The notes under the pieces: model-generated
The model's database searches: none
Told to the model about the DNA's origin: nothing
What the model saw: the letters and a program-made list of their open reading frames with translations, nothing else
In this document: in pieces, positions 16,082 through 23,442 of the stretch
Position numbering within the stretch: position 1 is the first letter of the stretch
Layout: every line of letters starts with the position of its first letter
Origin: Mesorhizobium sp. M2D.F.Ca.ET.226.01.1.1
Lineage (GTDB): Bacteria; Pseudomonadota; Alphaproteobacteria; Rhizobiales; Rhizobiaceae
NCBI RefSeq assembly: GCF_004022705.2
Contig: NZ_RZOY02000002.1
Span: 62,001 to 126,000 of the forward strand
Length of the DNA stretch: 64,000 bases
Direction of reading: 5' to 3'
Made by a program: the position numbers and the translations under genes

Positions 16082-17635
16082 ATGACGTCGACGGCGCAGG
16101 AACTGCACCCGGCCCCCACGCTGCAGCCGGGCAGGACGATCCTCGAACTCAACGGGCTGGAAAAGCGCTATCCCGGCACGCATGCGCTGAAGCCCGTGCA
16201 CCTTGCCTTCAAGGCAGGTGAGATCCATGCCATCGTCGGCGAGAACGGCGCCGGCAAATCCACCCTCATCAAGCTTCTGACCGGCGTCATGCCTCGCACC
16301 TCGGGCGAGGTCATCTGGGAAGGCCAGCCCGTGGCTTTAGCGACCCCGCACGAGGCGATGGCGCTCGGCATCAACGCCGTTCACCAGGAGGTGGTGCTGT
16401 GCCGCCATCTCACCGTCGCCGCCAATATGTTCCTCGGCGAGGAGGAATCCCGCTTCGGCCTCCTGCAGCAGCGGGCCATGGTCAAGGACGCGCAGAAGAT
16501 CATCAACGACCTCGGCTTCGACCTGCCGGCGCATGTCGTGCTGGGCGACCTCACAATCGGCCAGCAGCAGCTGATCGCCGCCGCCCGCGCCACCGTGCGC
16601 GGCACCAAATTCCTGATCTTCGACGAACCGACCGCCTACCTCACCCGCAAGGAGGCCGACCAGCTGTTCAAGCTGATCCGAAGGCTGAAGGGCGAAGGCG
16701 TCACCATCATCTATATCAGCCATCGCATGGAGGAGGTGTTCGAGCTTGCCGACCGCGTCTCCGTGCTGCGCGACGGCACTTTGGTCGGCACCCGCAACAT
16801 CGCCGAGACCAACGAGCCCGAGCTGGTCAAGCTGATGATCAACCGCTCGATCGAGCAGATCTACCACAAGGAACATTTCAACCCCGGCGCCACGATCGTT
16901 GAGACGAGGAGCCTCTCCGGCAAAGGTTTTGAGAATATCTCGTTGACCGTGCGCGCCGGCGAGATCGTCGGCCTTTACGGCCTGATCGGCGCCGGCCGCA
17001 GCGAGTTCGTCACCACGCTTTACGGCCGCCACAGGAAATCGGCCGGCCAGATCTTCTGGCAAGGCGAGGAGGTGCAGGTCAACTCCGAGCACGACGCGAT
17101 CCGGCTCGGCATGGCGCTGGCGCCGGAAAGTCGCCGCGACCAGGGCCTGTGCCTCAATCTGCCGGTCGGCATGAACCTCAACCTGCCGATCTACAAGCGC
17201 ATCTCCAGCAACATGCTGATCTCCGGCACGAAGGAGAAGGCCGAGGCCGACCGCCAGATCGCCGACCTCAGGATCAAGACGCCGACGCGCAACGCACTCG
17301 CCTCCAGCCTGTCCGGCGGCAACCAGCAGAAGATCGTCATCGGCAAATGGCTGGCGCATGGCGCCAAGCTGTTCATCTTCGACGAGCCGACGGTCGGTGT
17401 CGATGTCGGCACCAAGGCCGAGATCTACCGCCTGTTCTCGACGCTGCTGTCGAAGGGCGCCGGCATCATCCTGATCTCCTCCTATCTGCCGGAAGTCTAC
17501 GAGCTTGCCGACACGCTGCATGTGTTCCGGCGCGGCAAGCTGGTCGCCACGCATGGGTTCCGCACCGCCGATCACGAGGAAATCCTCACGCAGGCGCTCG
17601 CCGAGAAACAAGAAAAACAGGGAGGACAGACATGA
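16082..17635 (+). CDS. Ribose-type ABC transporter ATP-binding protein (two ATPase domains)
   Basis: 517 residues, RbsA-like. The first domain has Walker A GENGAGKSTLIK (about residue 54), Q-loop, TIGQQQLIAAARA in the signature position (degenerate) and Walker B FLIFDEPTAYL. The second has the P-loop-like GLIGAGRSE, LSGGNQQKIVIGKWL and LFIFDEPTVGVDVGTK. Asymmetric catalytic sites are normal for the CUT2 family. It follows the hairpin and a REP-like repeat and ends 4 bp into the permease gene (ATGA). Confidence 0.94.
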   Translation: MTSTAQELHPAPTLQPGRTILELNGLEKRYPGTHALKPVHLAFKAGEIHAIVGENGAGKSTLIKLLTGVMPRTSGEVIWEGQPVALATPHEAMALGINAVHQEVVLCRHLTVAANMFLGEEESRFGLLQQRAMVKDAQKIINDLGFDLPAHVVLGDLTIGQQQLIAAARATVRGTKFLIFDEPTAYLTRKEADQLFKLIRRLKGEGVTIIYISHRMEEVFELADRVSVLRDGTLVGTRNIAETNEPELVKLMINRSIEQIYHKEHFNPGATIVETRSLSGKGFENISLTVRAGEIVGLYGLIGAGRSEFVTTLYGRHRKSAGQIFWQGEEVQVNSEHDAIRLGMALAPESRRDQGLCLNLPVGMNLNLPIYKRISSNMLISGTKEKAEADRQIADLRIKTPTRNALASSLSGGNQQKIVIGKWLAHGAKLFIFDEPTVGVDVGTKAEIYRLFSTLLSKGAGIILISSYLPEVYELADTLHVFRRGKLVATHGFRTADHEEILTQALAEKQEKQGGQT

Positions 17636-18597
17636 GCACCGAGGCGATTCCCGCCGAAAAGCCGAAGCGAAATTACAACGCCCTGTTCGGGCTGACGCTG
17701 CTGGCGCTGCTGGTTCTGCTGTGGGTCATCCTGTCCGTGGCGACATCGAGCTTCGCCTCGGCCAACAACATCTCGAACCTTTTGCGCCAGGGATCGATGA
17801 TCGCCATCCTGGCGGTTGGCCAGACCTTCGTCATCATCACCGGCGGCATCGATCTTTCTGTCGGCGCGGTGGTCGGCTTCTCCACCGTCATCGCGGCCTT
17901 GCTGATCAATGCCGGCGTGCCGGTTTTCGCCGCCATCCTGATCACGCTGCTGGTCGGCGTCGCCATCGGCCTGTTCCACGGTTTCGGCATCGTCAAGATG
18001 GGCCTGCCGCCCTTCATCATCACGCTGGCCACGCTGACGTCGCTGCGCGGCATCGGCCTGTTGATGACCAACGGCAATTCGATCTCGATCAACAACGACG
18101 CCTTCCAGGAATTCTCGCGCAATTCCTTCGTCGGCGTCCCCAACCTGTTCTGGATGGTGATCCTGGTCGGAATCCCGGCCTATATCTTCCTGCATCACAG
18201 CCGCTGGGGCCGCTACCTGTTCTCGGTCGGCTCCAATGCCGAGGCCTCGCGCCTGTCCGGCGTCAACGTGCAGCGCACCATCTATATGGCCTATACGCTA
18301 TCCGGCCTGTGCGCGGCCTTTGTCGGCGTACTGCTTGCCTCACGCATCGGCATCGGCAACCCGACACAGGCCGAGGGCTGGGAACTGCAAGCGATCGCCT
18401 CGTCGGTGATCGGCGGCACCTCGCTGTTCGGCGCGGTGGGCTCGGTGCACGGGCCGTTGCTCGGCGCCTTCATCCTCGCCACCATCAACAACGGCGCCAA
18501 CCTGCTCAACGTCAATGCCTTCTGGCAGCGCATCATCACCGGCCTGCTGATCATCGTCATCGTCTACTTCGACGGCCTGCGCCGTCGCGGCAAGTGA
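17632..18597 (+). CDS. Ribose-type ABC transporter permease
   Basis: 321 residues, RbsC-like inner-membrane permease of the BPD_transp_2 family. About eight to ten hydrophobic segments; the first is at residues 18-38. The conserved ITGGIDLSVGAVVGFSTV segment and the late IIGGTSLFGAVGSVHG-type loop identify the family. Start overlaps the ATPase stop. It forms a homodimeric channel with the upstream ATPase. Confidence 0.94.
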   Translation: MSTEAIPAEKPKRNYNALFGLTLLALLVLLWVILSVATSSFASANNISNLLRQGSMIAILAVGQTFVIITGGIDLSVGAVVGFSTVIAALLINAGVPVFAAILITLLVGVAIGLFHGFGIVKMGLPPFIITLATLTSLRGIGLLMTNGNSISINNDAFQEFSRNSFVGVPNLFWMVILVGIPAYIFLHHSRWGRYLFSVGSNAEASRLSGVNVQRTIYMAYTLSGLCAAFVGVLLASRIGIGNPTQAEGWELQAIASSVIGGTSLFGAVGSVHGPLLGAFILATINNGANLLNVNAFWQRIITGLLIIVIVYFDGLRRRGK

Positions 18598-18613
18598 ATC
18601 CTCCCTGACCTGA

Positions 18614-18649
18614 CGCCGGTCCGCTCAACCGAGGGACCGGCGCCTTTTT
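18614..18649 (+). terminator. Rho-independent terminator between permease and dehydrogenase
   Basis: CGCCGGTCC and GGACCGGCG, 9-base perfect arms with an 11-base loop, followed by CCTTTTT. It lies 16 bases after the permease stop and before the dehydrogenase ATG, so the last gene is either read through or has its own start. Confidence 0.75.
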
Positions 18650-18666
18650 GAATACTGGAATTGCCT

Positions 18667-19683
18667 ATGAAAGCCGTCGTTTGCCGCTCGCCCGGCGACC
18701 TTGTCCTCGAAGACCGCGCCGACCCCGGCGCGCCTCCATCCGGCTGGGCGCGCGTCGCCGTCAGCCATGTCGGCATCTGCGGCACCGACTACCACATCTT
18801 CGAAGGCAAGCACCCGTTCCTCGCCTATCCGCGCATCATGGGCCACGAGGTCGCGGGCACGATCGTCGAAAAGGGTGACGGCGTCGACCTTGGCGTCGGC
18901 GAGCCGGTCATCATCAACCCCTACCTCGCCTGCGGCAAATGCATCGCCTGCCGTCACGGCAAACCGAATTGCTGCGTGAAGATCGAGGTGCTCGGCGTCC
19001 ATCGCGACGGCGCCATGTGCGACGAGATCCTGGTGCCGGCGCAAAATCTCTATCCGACGAACGGCCTGTCATTGGCCGACGCCGCGGCGGTGGAATTCCT
19101 GGCGATCGGCGCGCATGCCGTGCGCAGATCGCTTGGGCTCCCCGGCCAGCGCACGCTGGTCATCGGCGCCGGACCGATCGGGCTCGGCACGGCGATCTTC
19201 GCGCGCATTGCCGGACTGGACGTCAGCCTGCTCGACATGAGCAGCGAGCGCCTCGGCTTCGCCGAGAAAGAACTCGGCTTTGCCGCGCTGGACGGTTCGA
19301 AGGCAACGGCCGCCGATCTGGTGCGGCAGGCAACCGCCGGCGAAGGTTTCGACCTTGTGTTCGACGCGACCGGCAATACAAAGTCCGTGCAGTCGGCCTT
19401 CGCCCATGTCGCGCATGGCGGGACGCTGGTGCTGGTCAGCGTCGTCAAGGACGACATCGCCTTCTCCGACCCCGAATTCCACAAGCGCGAGATGACGCTG
19501 GTCGGCAGCCGCAACGCGCTGAGGGCCGATTTCGACCATGTCGCGGCCTCGATCCGCAACGGCGCGGTGCCGTTGAACAAGCTCGTCACCCATCGCACGA
19601 CGCTCGCCGAAACGCCGCGTGACCTCCCCAGATGGGCGCATGAGAAGTCGGGGCTGATCAAGGCGGTGATCGAGGTGGGTTAG
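18667..19683 (+). CDS. Zinc-dependent alcohol/aldonate dehydrogenase (MDR family)
   Basis: 338 residues. The catalytic zinc site is C of GICGTDYH, HE of GHEVAG and the later E of AVEFLAIG. The structural zinc is bound by the four-Cys lobe LACGKCIACRHGKPNCC (about residues 88-104), and the cofactor loop is VIGAGPIGLGTA (about 163). The nearest experimentally known group appears to be the L-galactonate 5-dehydrogenase/sorbitol dehydrogenase type. With a UxaA-type dehydratase in the same locus, an aldonate-to-keto-uronate-to-altronate route is plausible (inference). ATG 18667 was chosen over an upstream TTG. Confidence 0.85.
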   Translation: MKAVVCRSPGDLVLEDRADPGAPPSGWARVAVSHVGICGTDYHIFEGKHPFLAYPRIMGHEVAGTIVEKGDGVDLGVGEPVIINPYLACGKCIACRHGKPNCCVKIEVLGVHRDGAMCDEILVPAQNLYPTNGLSLADAAAVEFLAIGAHAVRRSLGLPGQRTLVIGAGPIGLGTAIFARIAGLDVSLLDMSSERLGFAEKELGFAALDGSKATAADLVRQATAGEGFDLVFDATGNTKSVQSAFAHVAHGGTLVLVSVVKDDIAFSDPEFHKREMTLVGSRNALRADFDHVAASIRNGAVPLNKLVTHRTTLAETPRDLPRWAHEKSGLIKAVIEVG

Positions 19684-19761
19684 GAAAGCCCGGTTCGAGA
19701 TCTGCAGGCTGCCTTTCCTGGCAAATCGCAGCCTTGGTGATTGGCCGCAGCGCCTGTCACT

Positions 19762-19941
19762 TCGTCATCCACGGGCTGAGCAAGGAGCGTAGCGACGCAG
19801 TGCAGACCCGACGATCCATTCCGTGACGTCGACGCGTTGCGGCGATCCAGAATTCTGCTCCGCTGCTCACTACGATCAAGGTAACGGAATGGATCTTCGG
19901 GTCTGCGCTCCGCTTCGCGTCGCTCCGCCCATGGATGACGA
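19762..19941. repeat. 180-bp imperfect inverted repeat (intergenic element)
   Basis: The ends are TCGTCATCCA / TGGATGACGA. The arms continue through GGAGCG-rich blocks, CAGACCCGA / TCGGGTCTG and GATCCATTCCGT / ACGGAATGGATC around a central unpaired part. It occupies most of the gap between two convergent genes. No transposase is encoded, so it is a non-autonomous element or a structural repeat. Confidence 0.75.
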
Positions 19942-19978
19942 CCCCCGAGGTTATCGCACTGGGGTGATGATGGTGGGG

Positions 19979-20758
19979 TTAATCGCCGGCCGACAGCTTC
20001 AGCTCCACCCGCTCTGCCGGAAATCGCGATTCCGCGAACTGGATCGGCTCACCGTCGAGCGTGACATTGACCGCGACGGTGACCAGCACGATGGCGCCGG
20101 GCTGCAGATCGAGCGCGGCCAGATCGTCGGCATCGGCGTGGCGTGCCGACAGCACGGTCGACTGCCTGAGATAATCGTTGATGCCGAAGCGCTTCAGTGA
20201 GGTGGTGATCGATCCCGTTTCCGCCATGGCGGCCTCAATGCCGGCGAAGCGCTTGGCGTCGAACCAGGTCGTGGCGCGTGACACCGCATGACCATCGGCC
20301 TCGCCGCGCGTCTCCAGGCGGATGACGGCCGCGCCCTTGGCGATGCCCAGCGCGTCGGCGATGCGCCGGCTGGCCGGCTCCGTCGATGATGACAACAGCG
20401 CGATATGCCGTTCGGTCGTCTGTCCTTGCAGCCCGGCTGAGAAACGCGTGCGCGCGCCGATCGGATAGGACAGCCGCTTGCGCGACAAGACGAAGGTGCC
20501 GCGCCCTTGCTCGGCCTTCAGCACGCCTTCCTGCACAAGTGCCGCAATGGCGCTGCGCACCGTATGGCGGTTGACCCCGTAGCGCTCGGCCAGCGCGATC
20601 TCCGGCGGCAGCGCCGCATTCTCCGCGAAATCGCCATTGGCAATCGCCTGCAGGATCCGGTCGGCGATCTGCCGCCACAGCGACACGCCGTTACGCCTTT
20701 CGATGCTGCTCGCCAGTCCGGTCACCCATCGCCCCCAAGCATTTTCCCGGGTTGTCAT
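19979..20758 (-). CDS. phnF: PhnF-like GntR/HutC-family regulator of phosphonate genes
   Basis: 259 residues from ATG 20758; an upstream start (20824) would overlap the operator. Winged HTH at about residues 30-90 (LWRQIADRILQAIANGDF, LPPEIALAERYGVNRHTVRSAIAALVQEGVL, QGRGTFV), then a UTRA ligand domain with SRATTWFDAKRF and the late SRFPAERVELKL. Divergent from phnG. A palindrome lies between them, so it most likely represses the phn operon and itself. Confidence 0.9.
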   Translation of the reverse strand: MTTRENAWGRWVTGLASSIERRNGVSLWRQIADRILQAIANGDFAENAALPPEIALAERYGVNRHTVRSAIAALVQEGVLKAEQGRGTFVLSRKRLSYPIGARTRFSAGLQGQTTERHIALLSSSTEPASRRIADALGIAKGAAVIRLETRGEADGHAVSRATTWFDAKRFAGIEAAMAETGSITTSLKRFGINDYLRQSTVLSARHADADDLAALDLQPGAIVLVTVAVNVTLDGEPIQFAESRFPAERVELKLSAGD

Positions 20759-20768
20759 CCACCCGTCA

Positions 20769-20824
20769 TGGACTCCCGTTACGAGATACGTATAATTTGT
20801 ATAGTTGTCTATATCAATAGACAA
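20769..20824. promoter_or_regulatory. phnF-phnG divergent promoters and PhnF operator
   Basis: On the plus strand TGGACT (20769-20774) and a perfect TATAAT (20791-20796) are 16 bases apart. Just behind lies a perfect-arm palindrome TTGTCTAT-ATCA-ATAGACAA (20805-20824), whose half-sites fit the GT-n-TA-n-AC pattern of HutC-type GntR proteins. On the minus strand TTGATA (20817-20812) and TATACG 17 bases further could drive phnF. Binding at the palindrome would block both. Confidence 0.65.
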
Positions 20825-20850
20825 ATTTTACGCGTGCAAGGAGCGATGCC

Positions 20851-21312
20851 ATGCGAGGACAGGAAGCGCGCGAGCAGGCCGGGCGAAAGGCCGTCATGGC
20901 GACGCTGGCGCATGCCGCAGCCGATGAGATCGCCCGCCTGTGGAACGAAGCGGGCCTGCCTTCGGAGGCCGAGCTTTTGCGCGGCCCCGAGACCGGCCTG
21001 GTGACGGTGCGCGGGCGGATCGGTGGCGGCGGCGCGCCGTTCAATGTCGGCGAGGCGACGGTCACCCGCGCCACGGTGCGGCTGCCCTCGGGCCAGGTCG
21101 GCCATTCCTATGCGCTCGGCCGTGACAAAGCCAAGGCAAGGCTCGCGGCGATCGCCGACGCGCTCTGGCAGGACCCGGCGCACCGCGAAACGGTCGAGGC
21201 AAAACTGGTCGCGCCGCTGCGCGCGGCGCTCGATGCGGCGCGCGAGACGCGGCGCGTCGAGACGGCGGCCACGAAAGTGGATTTCTTCACCATGGTGCGC
21301 GGAGAGGACTGA
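20851..21312 (+). CDS. phnG: C-P lyase core subunit PhnG
   Basis: 153 residues. Small subunit of the PhnGHIJ C-P lyase core complex, which couples alkylphosphonate to ATP and then breaks the C-P bond. Recognisable by ARLWNEAGLPSEAELLRGPETGLVTVRGRIGGGGAPFNVGEATVTRATVRL and GYALGRDKAKA-like SYALGRDKAKARLAAIADAL. AGGAG precedes the ATG. It overlaps phnH by one base (TGATG), so translation is coupled. Confidence 0.95.
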   Translation: MRGQEAREQAGRKAVMATLAHAAADEIARLWNEAGLPSEAELLRGPETGLVTVRGRIGGGGAPFNVGEATVTRATVRLPSGQVGHSYALGRDKAKARLAAIADALWQDPAHRETVEAKLVAPLRAALDAARETRRVETAATKVDFFTMVRGED

Positions 21313-21923
21313 TGAACATCGCCACGCAATCGATCGACGGCGGCTTCCCCGAGCCGGTCTTCAACGCCCAGGCCGTGTTCCGCGCCATCATGGATGCGAT
21401 GGCGCGCCCCGGCACCGTCCAGGACCTCCCGCAGTTCGCCCGCCCGCCGGCGCCGCTGTCGGCGACCGCCGCCGCCGTGGCGCTTTCGCTCTGCGACAAC
21501 GACACGCCGGTCTGGCTCGACCCGCCGCTGCAGGCGGAAGTTTCGGTCAAGGCCTGGCTCGGCTTCCACACCGGCGCGCCCATGGCCAACACGCCGGCCG
21601 ACGCGCATTTCGCGCTGATCGCCAATCCGAAGGAGATGGCCGCGCTCGACGGTTTTGCGCAAGGCACGCAGGAATATCCCGACCGCTCGACGACGCTGAT
21701 CCTCCTTGTCGACGACCTCGCTTCGGGCTCGTCGCTGCTGCTTGAGGGCCCGGGTATCGAAAAGACGTCGATGATCGCGCCTCCAGGCATGCCGCGCCAT
21801 TTCGTCGAGCAGTGGAAGCAGAACAACCAGCGTTTCCCGCGCGGCGTCGACATCATCCTGGCCGCACCCGGCAGCCTCGCCTGCCTGCCGCGCACCACCC
21901 GCATCAAGACGATGGAGGCATGA
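21312..21923 (+). CDS. phnH: C-P lyase core subunit PhnH
   Basis: 203 residues. PhnH subunit, a PLP-transferase-like fold without the cofactor, homodimeric and part of the core complex. Typical beginning GGFPEPVFNAQAVFRAIMDAMARPGTV and the central TGAPMANTPADAHFAL and EYPDRSTTLIL. Start overlaps the phnG stop; a GGAGG-containing 3' end leads into phnI. Confidence 0.95.
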   Translation: MNIATQSIDGGFPEPVFNAQAVFRAIMDAMARPGTVQDLPQFARPPAPLSATAAAVALSLCDNDTPVWLDPPLQAEVSVKAWLGFHTGAPMANTPADAHFALIANPKEMAALDGFAQGTQEYPDRSTTLILLVDDLASGSSLLLEGPGIEKTSMIAPPGMPRHFVEQWKQNNQRFPRGVDIILAAPGSLACLPRTTRIKTMEA

Positions 21924-21924
21924 C

Positions 21925-23037
21925 ATGTATGTCGCGGTGAAAGGCGGCGAAGCCGCCATTGCCAATGCGCACCGCCTGCTGGCCGATCGCCGCCGCGGCT
22001 ACCGCTCGGTGCCGGCGCTGCGCCTCGACCAGATCGTCGAGCAGCTGGCGCTCGGCGTCGACCGGGTGATGAGCGAAGGCTCGCTCTACGATCGCGAGCT
22101 TGCCGCGTTAGCCGTCGTGCAGGCGCGCGGCGACATGATCGAGGCGATCTTCCTGGTGCGCGCCTACCGCACCACGCTGCCGCGCTTCGGCTACACCAAT
22201 CCGGTCGATACCGGCGCGATGCAGGTCGAGCGTCGTATCTCGGCCACCTACAAGGATCTGCCCGGCGGCCAGGTGCTCGGCCCAACCTTCGACTACACCC
22301 ACCGCTTGCTCGATCCGGAGCTCGCCGCCGGCGCCGAGGTCGAGAGGCCGGCGCAGCGTCCGGCCGAGCCGGAGGCCATGCCACGCGTTTCGGCGATCCT
22401 CGCCCATGAAGGCCTGATCGAGGCCGACGGCGAGATGCCGCTCGACCATGTGCCGGGCGACATCACCCGCGAGCCGCTGCAATTCCCGATGGCGCGCGAC
22501 ATCCGCCTGCAGGCGCTGTCGCGCGGCGACGAGGGTTTTCTGCTCGCGCTCGGCTATTCGACGCAGCGCGGCTACGCCCGCAACCATCCCTTCGTCGGCG
22601 AGATCCGCATCGGCGAGGTCGAGCTGGAGCTCGACGTGCCGGAGCTGCCCTTCGCCGTGCCGCTGGGCTCGATCCGCGTCACCGAATGCCAGATGGTCAA
22701 CCAGTTCAAGGGCTCGGCCAAGGCGCCGCCGCAGTTCACGCGCGGCTACGGCCTGGTCTTCGGCCAGAGCGAGCGCAAGGCGATGGCCATGGCGCTCTGC
22801 GACAGGGCGCTGCGCGCCACCGAGCTCGGCGAGGATGTTGTCGCCGCGGCGCAGGACCAGGAATTCGTTATCTCCCATTCCGACAATGTGCAGGCGACCG
22901 GCTTCGTCGAGCATTTGAAGCTGCCGCACTATGTCGACTTCCAGGCCGAGCTCGGCTTGGTCCGCCGCATGCGCGCCGAATACGAGGCGAGGGAAAATGA
23001 AGACAAGGCCGAGGAGAAGAGGGAGGCCGCGGAATGA
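21925..23037 (+). CDS. phnI: C-P lyase core subunit PhnI
   Basis: 370 residues. PhnI carries the nucleosidase activity that joins phosphonate to ATP with release of adenine (ribose-1-phosphonate 5'-triphosphate synthesis with PhnGHL). Start MYVAVKGGEAAIANAHRLLADRRRG is diagnostic. Conserved blocks SEGSLYDRELAALAVVQARGD, ALGYSTQRGYARNHPF and FVEHLKLPHYVDFQAELGLVRRMR are present. A charged tail (EDKAEEKREAAE) ends the protein. Its stop overlaps the start of the fosX remnant. Confidence 0.96.
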   Translation: MYVAVKGGEAAIANAHRLLADRRRGYRSVPALRLDQIVEQLALGVDRVMSEGSLYDRELAALAVVQARGDMIEAIFLVRAYRTTLPRFGYTNPVDTGAMQVERRISATYKDLPGGQVLGPTFDYTHRLLDPELAAGAEVERPAQRPAEPEAMPRVSAILAHEGLIEADGEMPLDHVPGDITREPLQFPMARDIRLQALSRGDEGFLLALGYSTQRGYARNHPFVGEIRIGEVELELDVPELPFAVPLGSIRVTECQMVNQFKGSAKAPPQFTRGYGLVFGQSERKAMAMALCDRALRATELGEDVVAAAQDQEFVISHSDNVQATGFVEHLKLPHYVDFQAELGLVRRMRAEYEARENEDKAEEKREAAE

Positions 23038-23168
23038 TCCAGGGCCTCTCCCACATGACCTTCGTCGTGCGCGACCTCGACCGCATGAGCGACATCTTGA
23101 CCGGCGTCTTCGATGCGCGTGAGGTCGACAGCGGCGCTCGGCAATTCTCACTGGAGGTCGGGCAATGA
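23034..23168 (+). pseudogene. fosX: Truncated fosX (fosfomycin epoxide hydrolase) remnant
   Basis: 44 codons starting 1 codon before the phnI stop. The peptide opens MIQGLSHMTFVVRDLDRMSD and continues through GVFDARE to RQFSL, matching the first strand-helix unit of FosX/VOC proteins, including the first metal-ligand His (SHMT). It then ends EVGQ-stop. Full FosX is about 135-140 residues, so the metal-binding and catalytic remainder is missing; downstream sequence does not resume it in any frame. FosX of Mesorhizobium loti is a known Mn-dependent enzyme, so this is a degraded resident gene rather than a new one. Confidence 0.75.
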
Positions 23169-23170
23169 GC

Positions 23171-23377
23171 TTAGCTGTCTCCGCCACCGTGACCGGCGTG
23201 CCCACCGCCATCGTGTCCACTGTGGCCCTCGTAGCCACCACCGCCGCCGTACCAACTTTCGGAATTGTGGGTACCTTGCCTTGGCGTCGGAAAAATCGTG
23301 CGCCGAAGAAAAATGACGACCGCGCCGACGAAAGCCAGCAACACGATCCCGAGGTGCATCCATCCGGCAGAATTCAT
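23171..23377 (-). CDS. Small Gly/His-rich single-pass membrane protein
   Basis: 68 residues from ATG 23377 (an upstream TTG would add 12). One membrane segment (HLGIVLLAFVGAVVIFL, about residues 8-24) is followed by RR and a tail dominated by Gly, His, Ser and Asp (YGGGGGYEGHSGHDGGGHAGHGGGDS). Small proteins with such tails are common in rhizobia, and the His/Asp content could bind metal. It is antiparallel inside the phn operon, exactly where the missing part of fosX should be. Function unknown; coding status is supported by composition, not by a clear ribosome site. Confidence 0.5.
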   Translation of the reverse strand: MNSAGWMHLGIVLLAFVGAVVIFLRRTIFPTPRQGTHNSESWYGGGGGYEGHSGHDGGGHAGHGGGDS

Positions 23378-23442
23378 TTCGATCCGGTCCGGTTTCCACG
23401 CCTTGCAATTCAATTCGATAGCACGAAGCGGATGGTATCACC

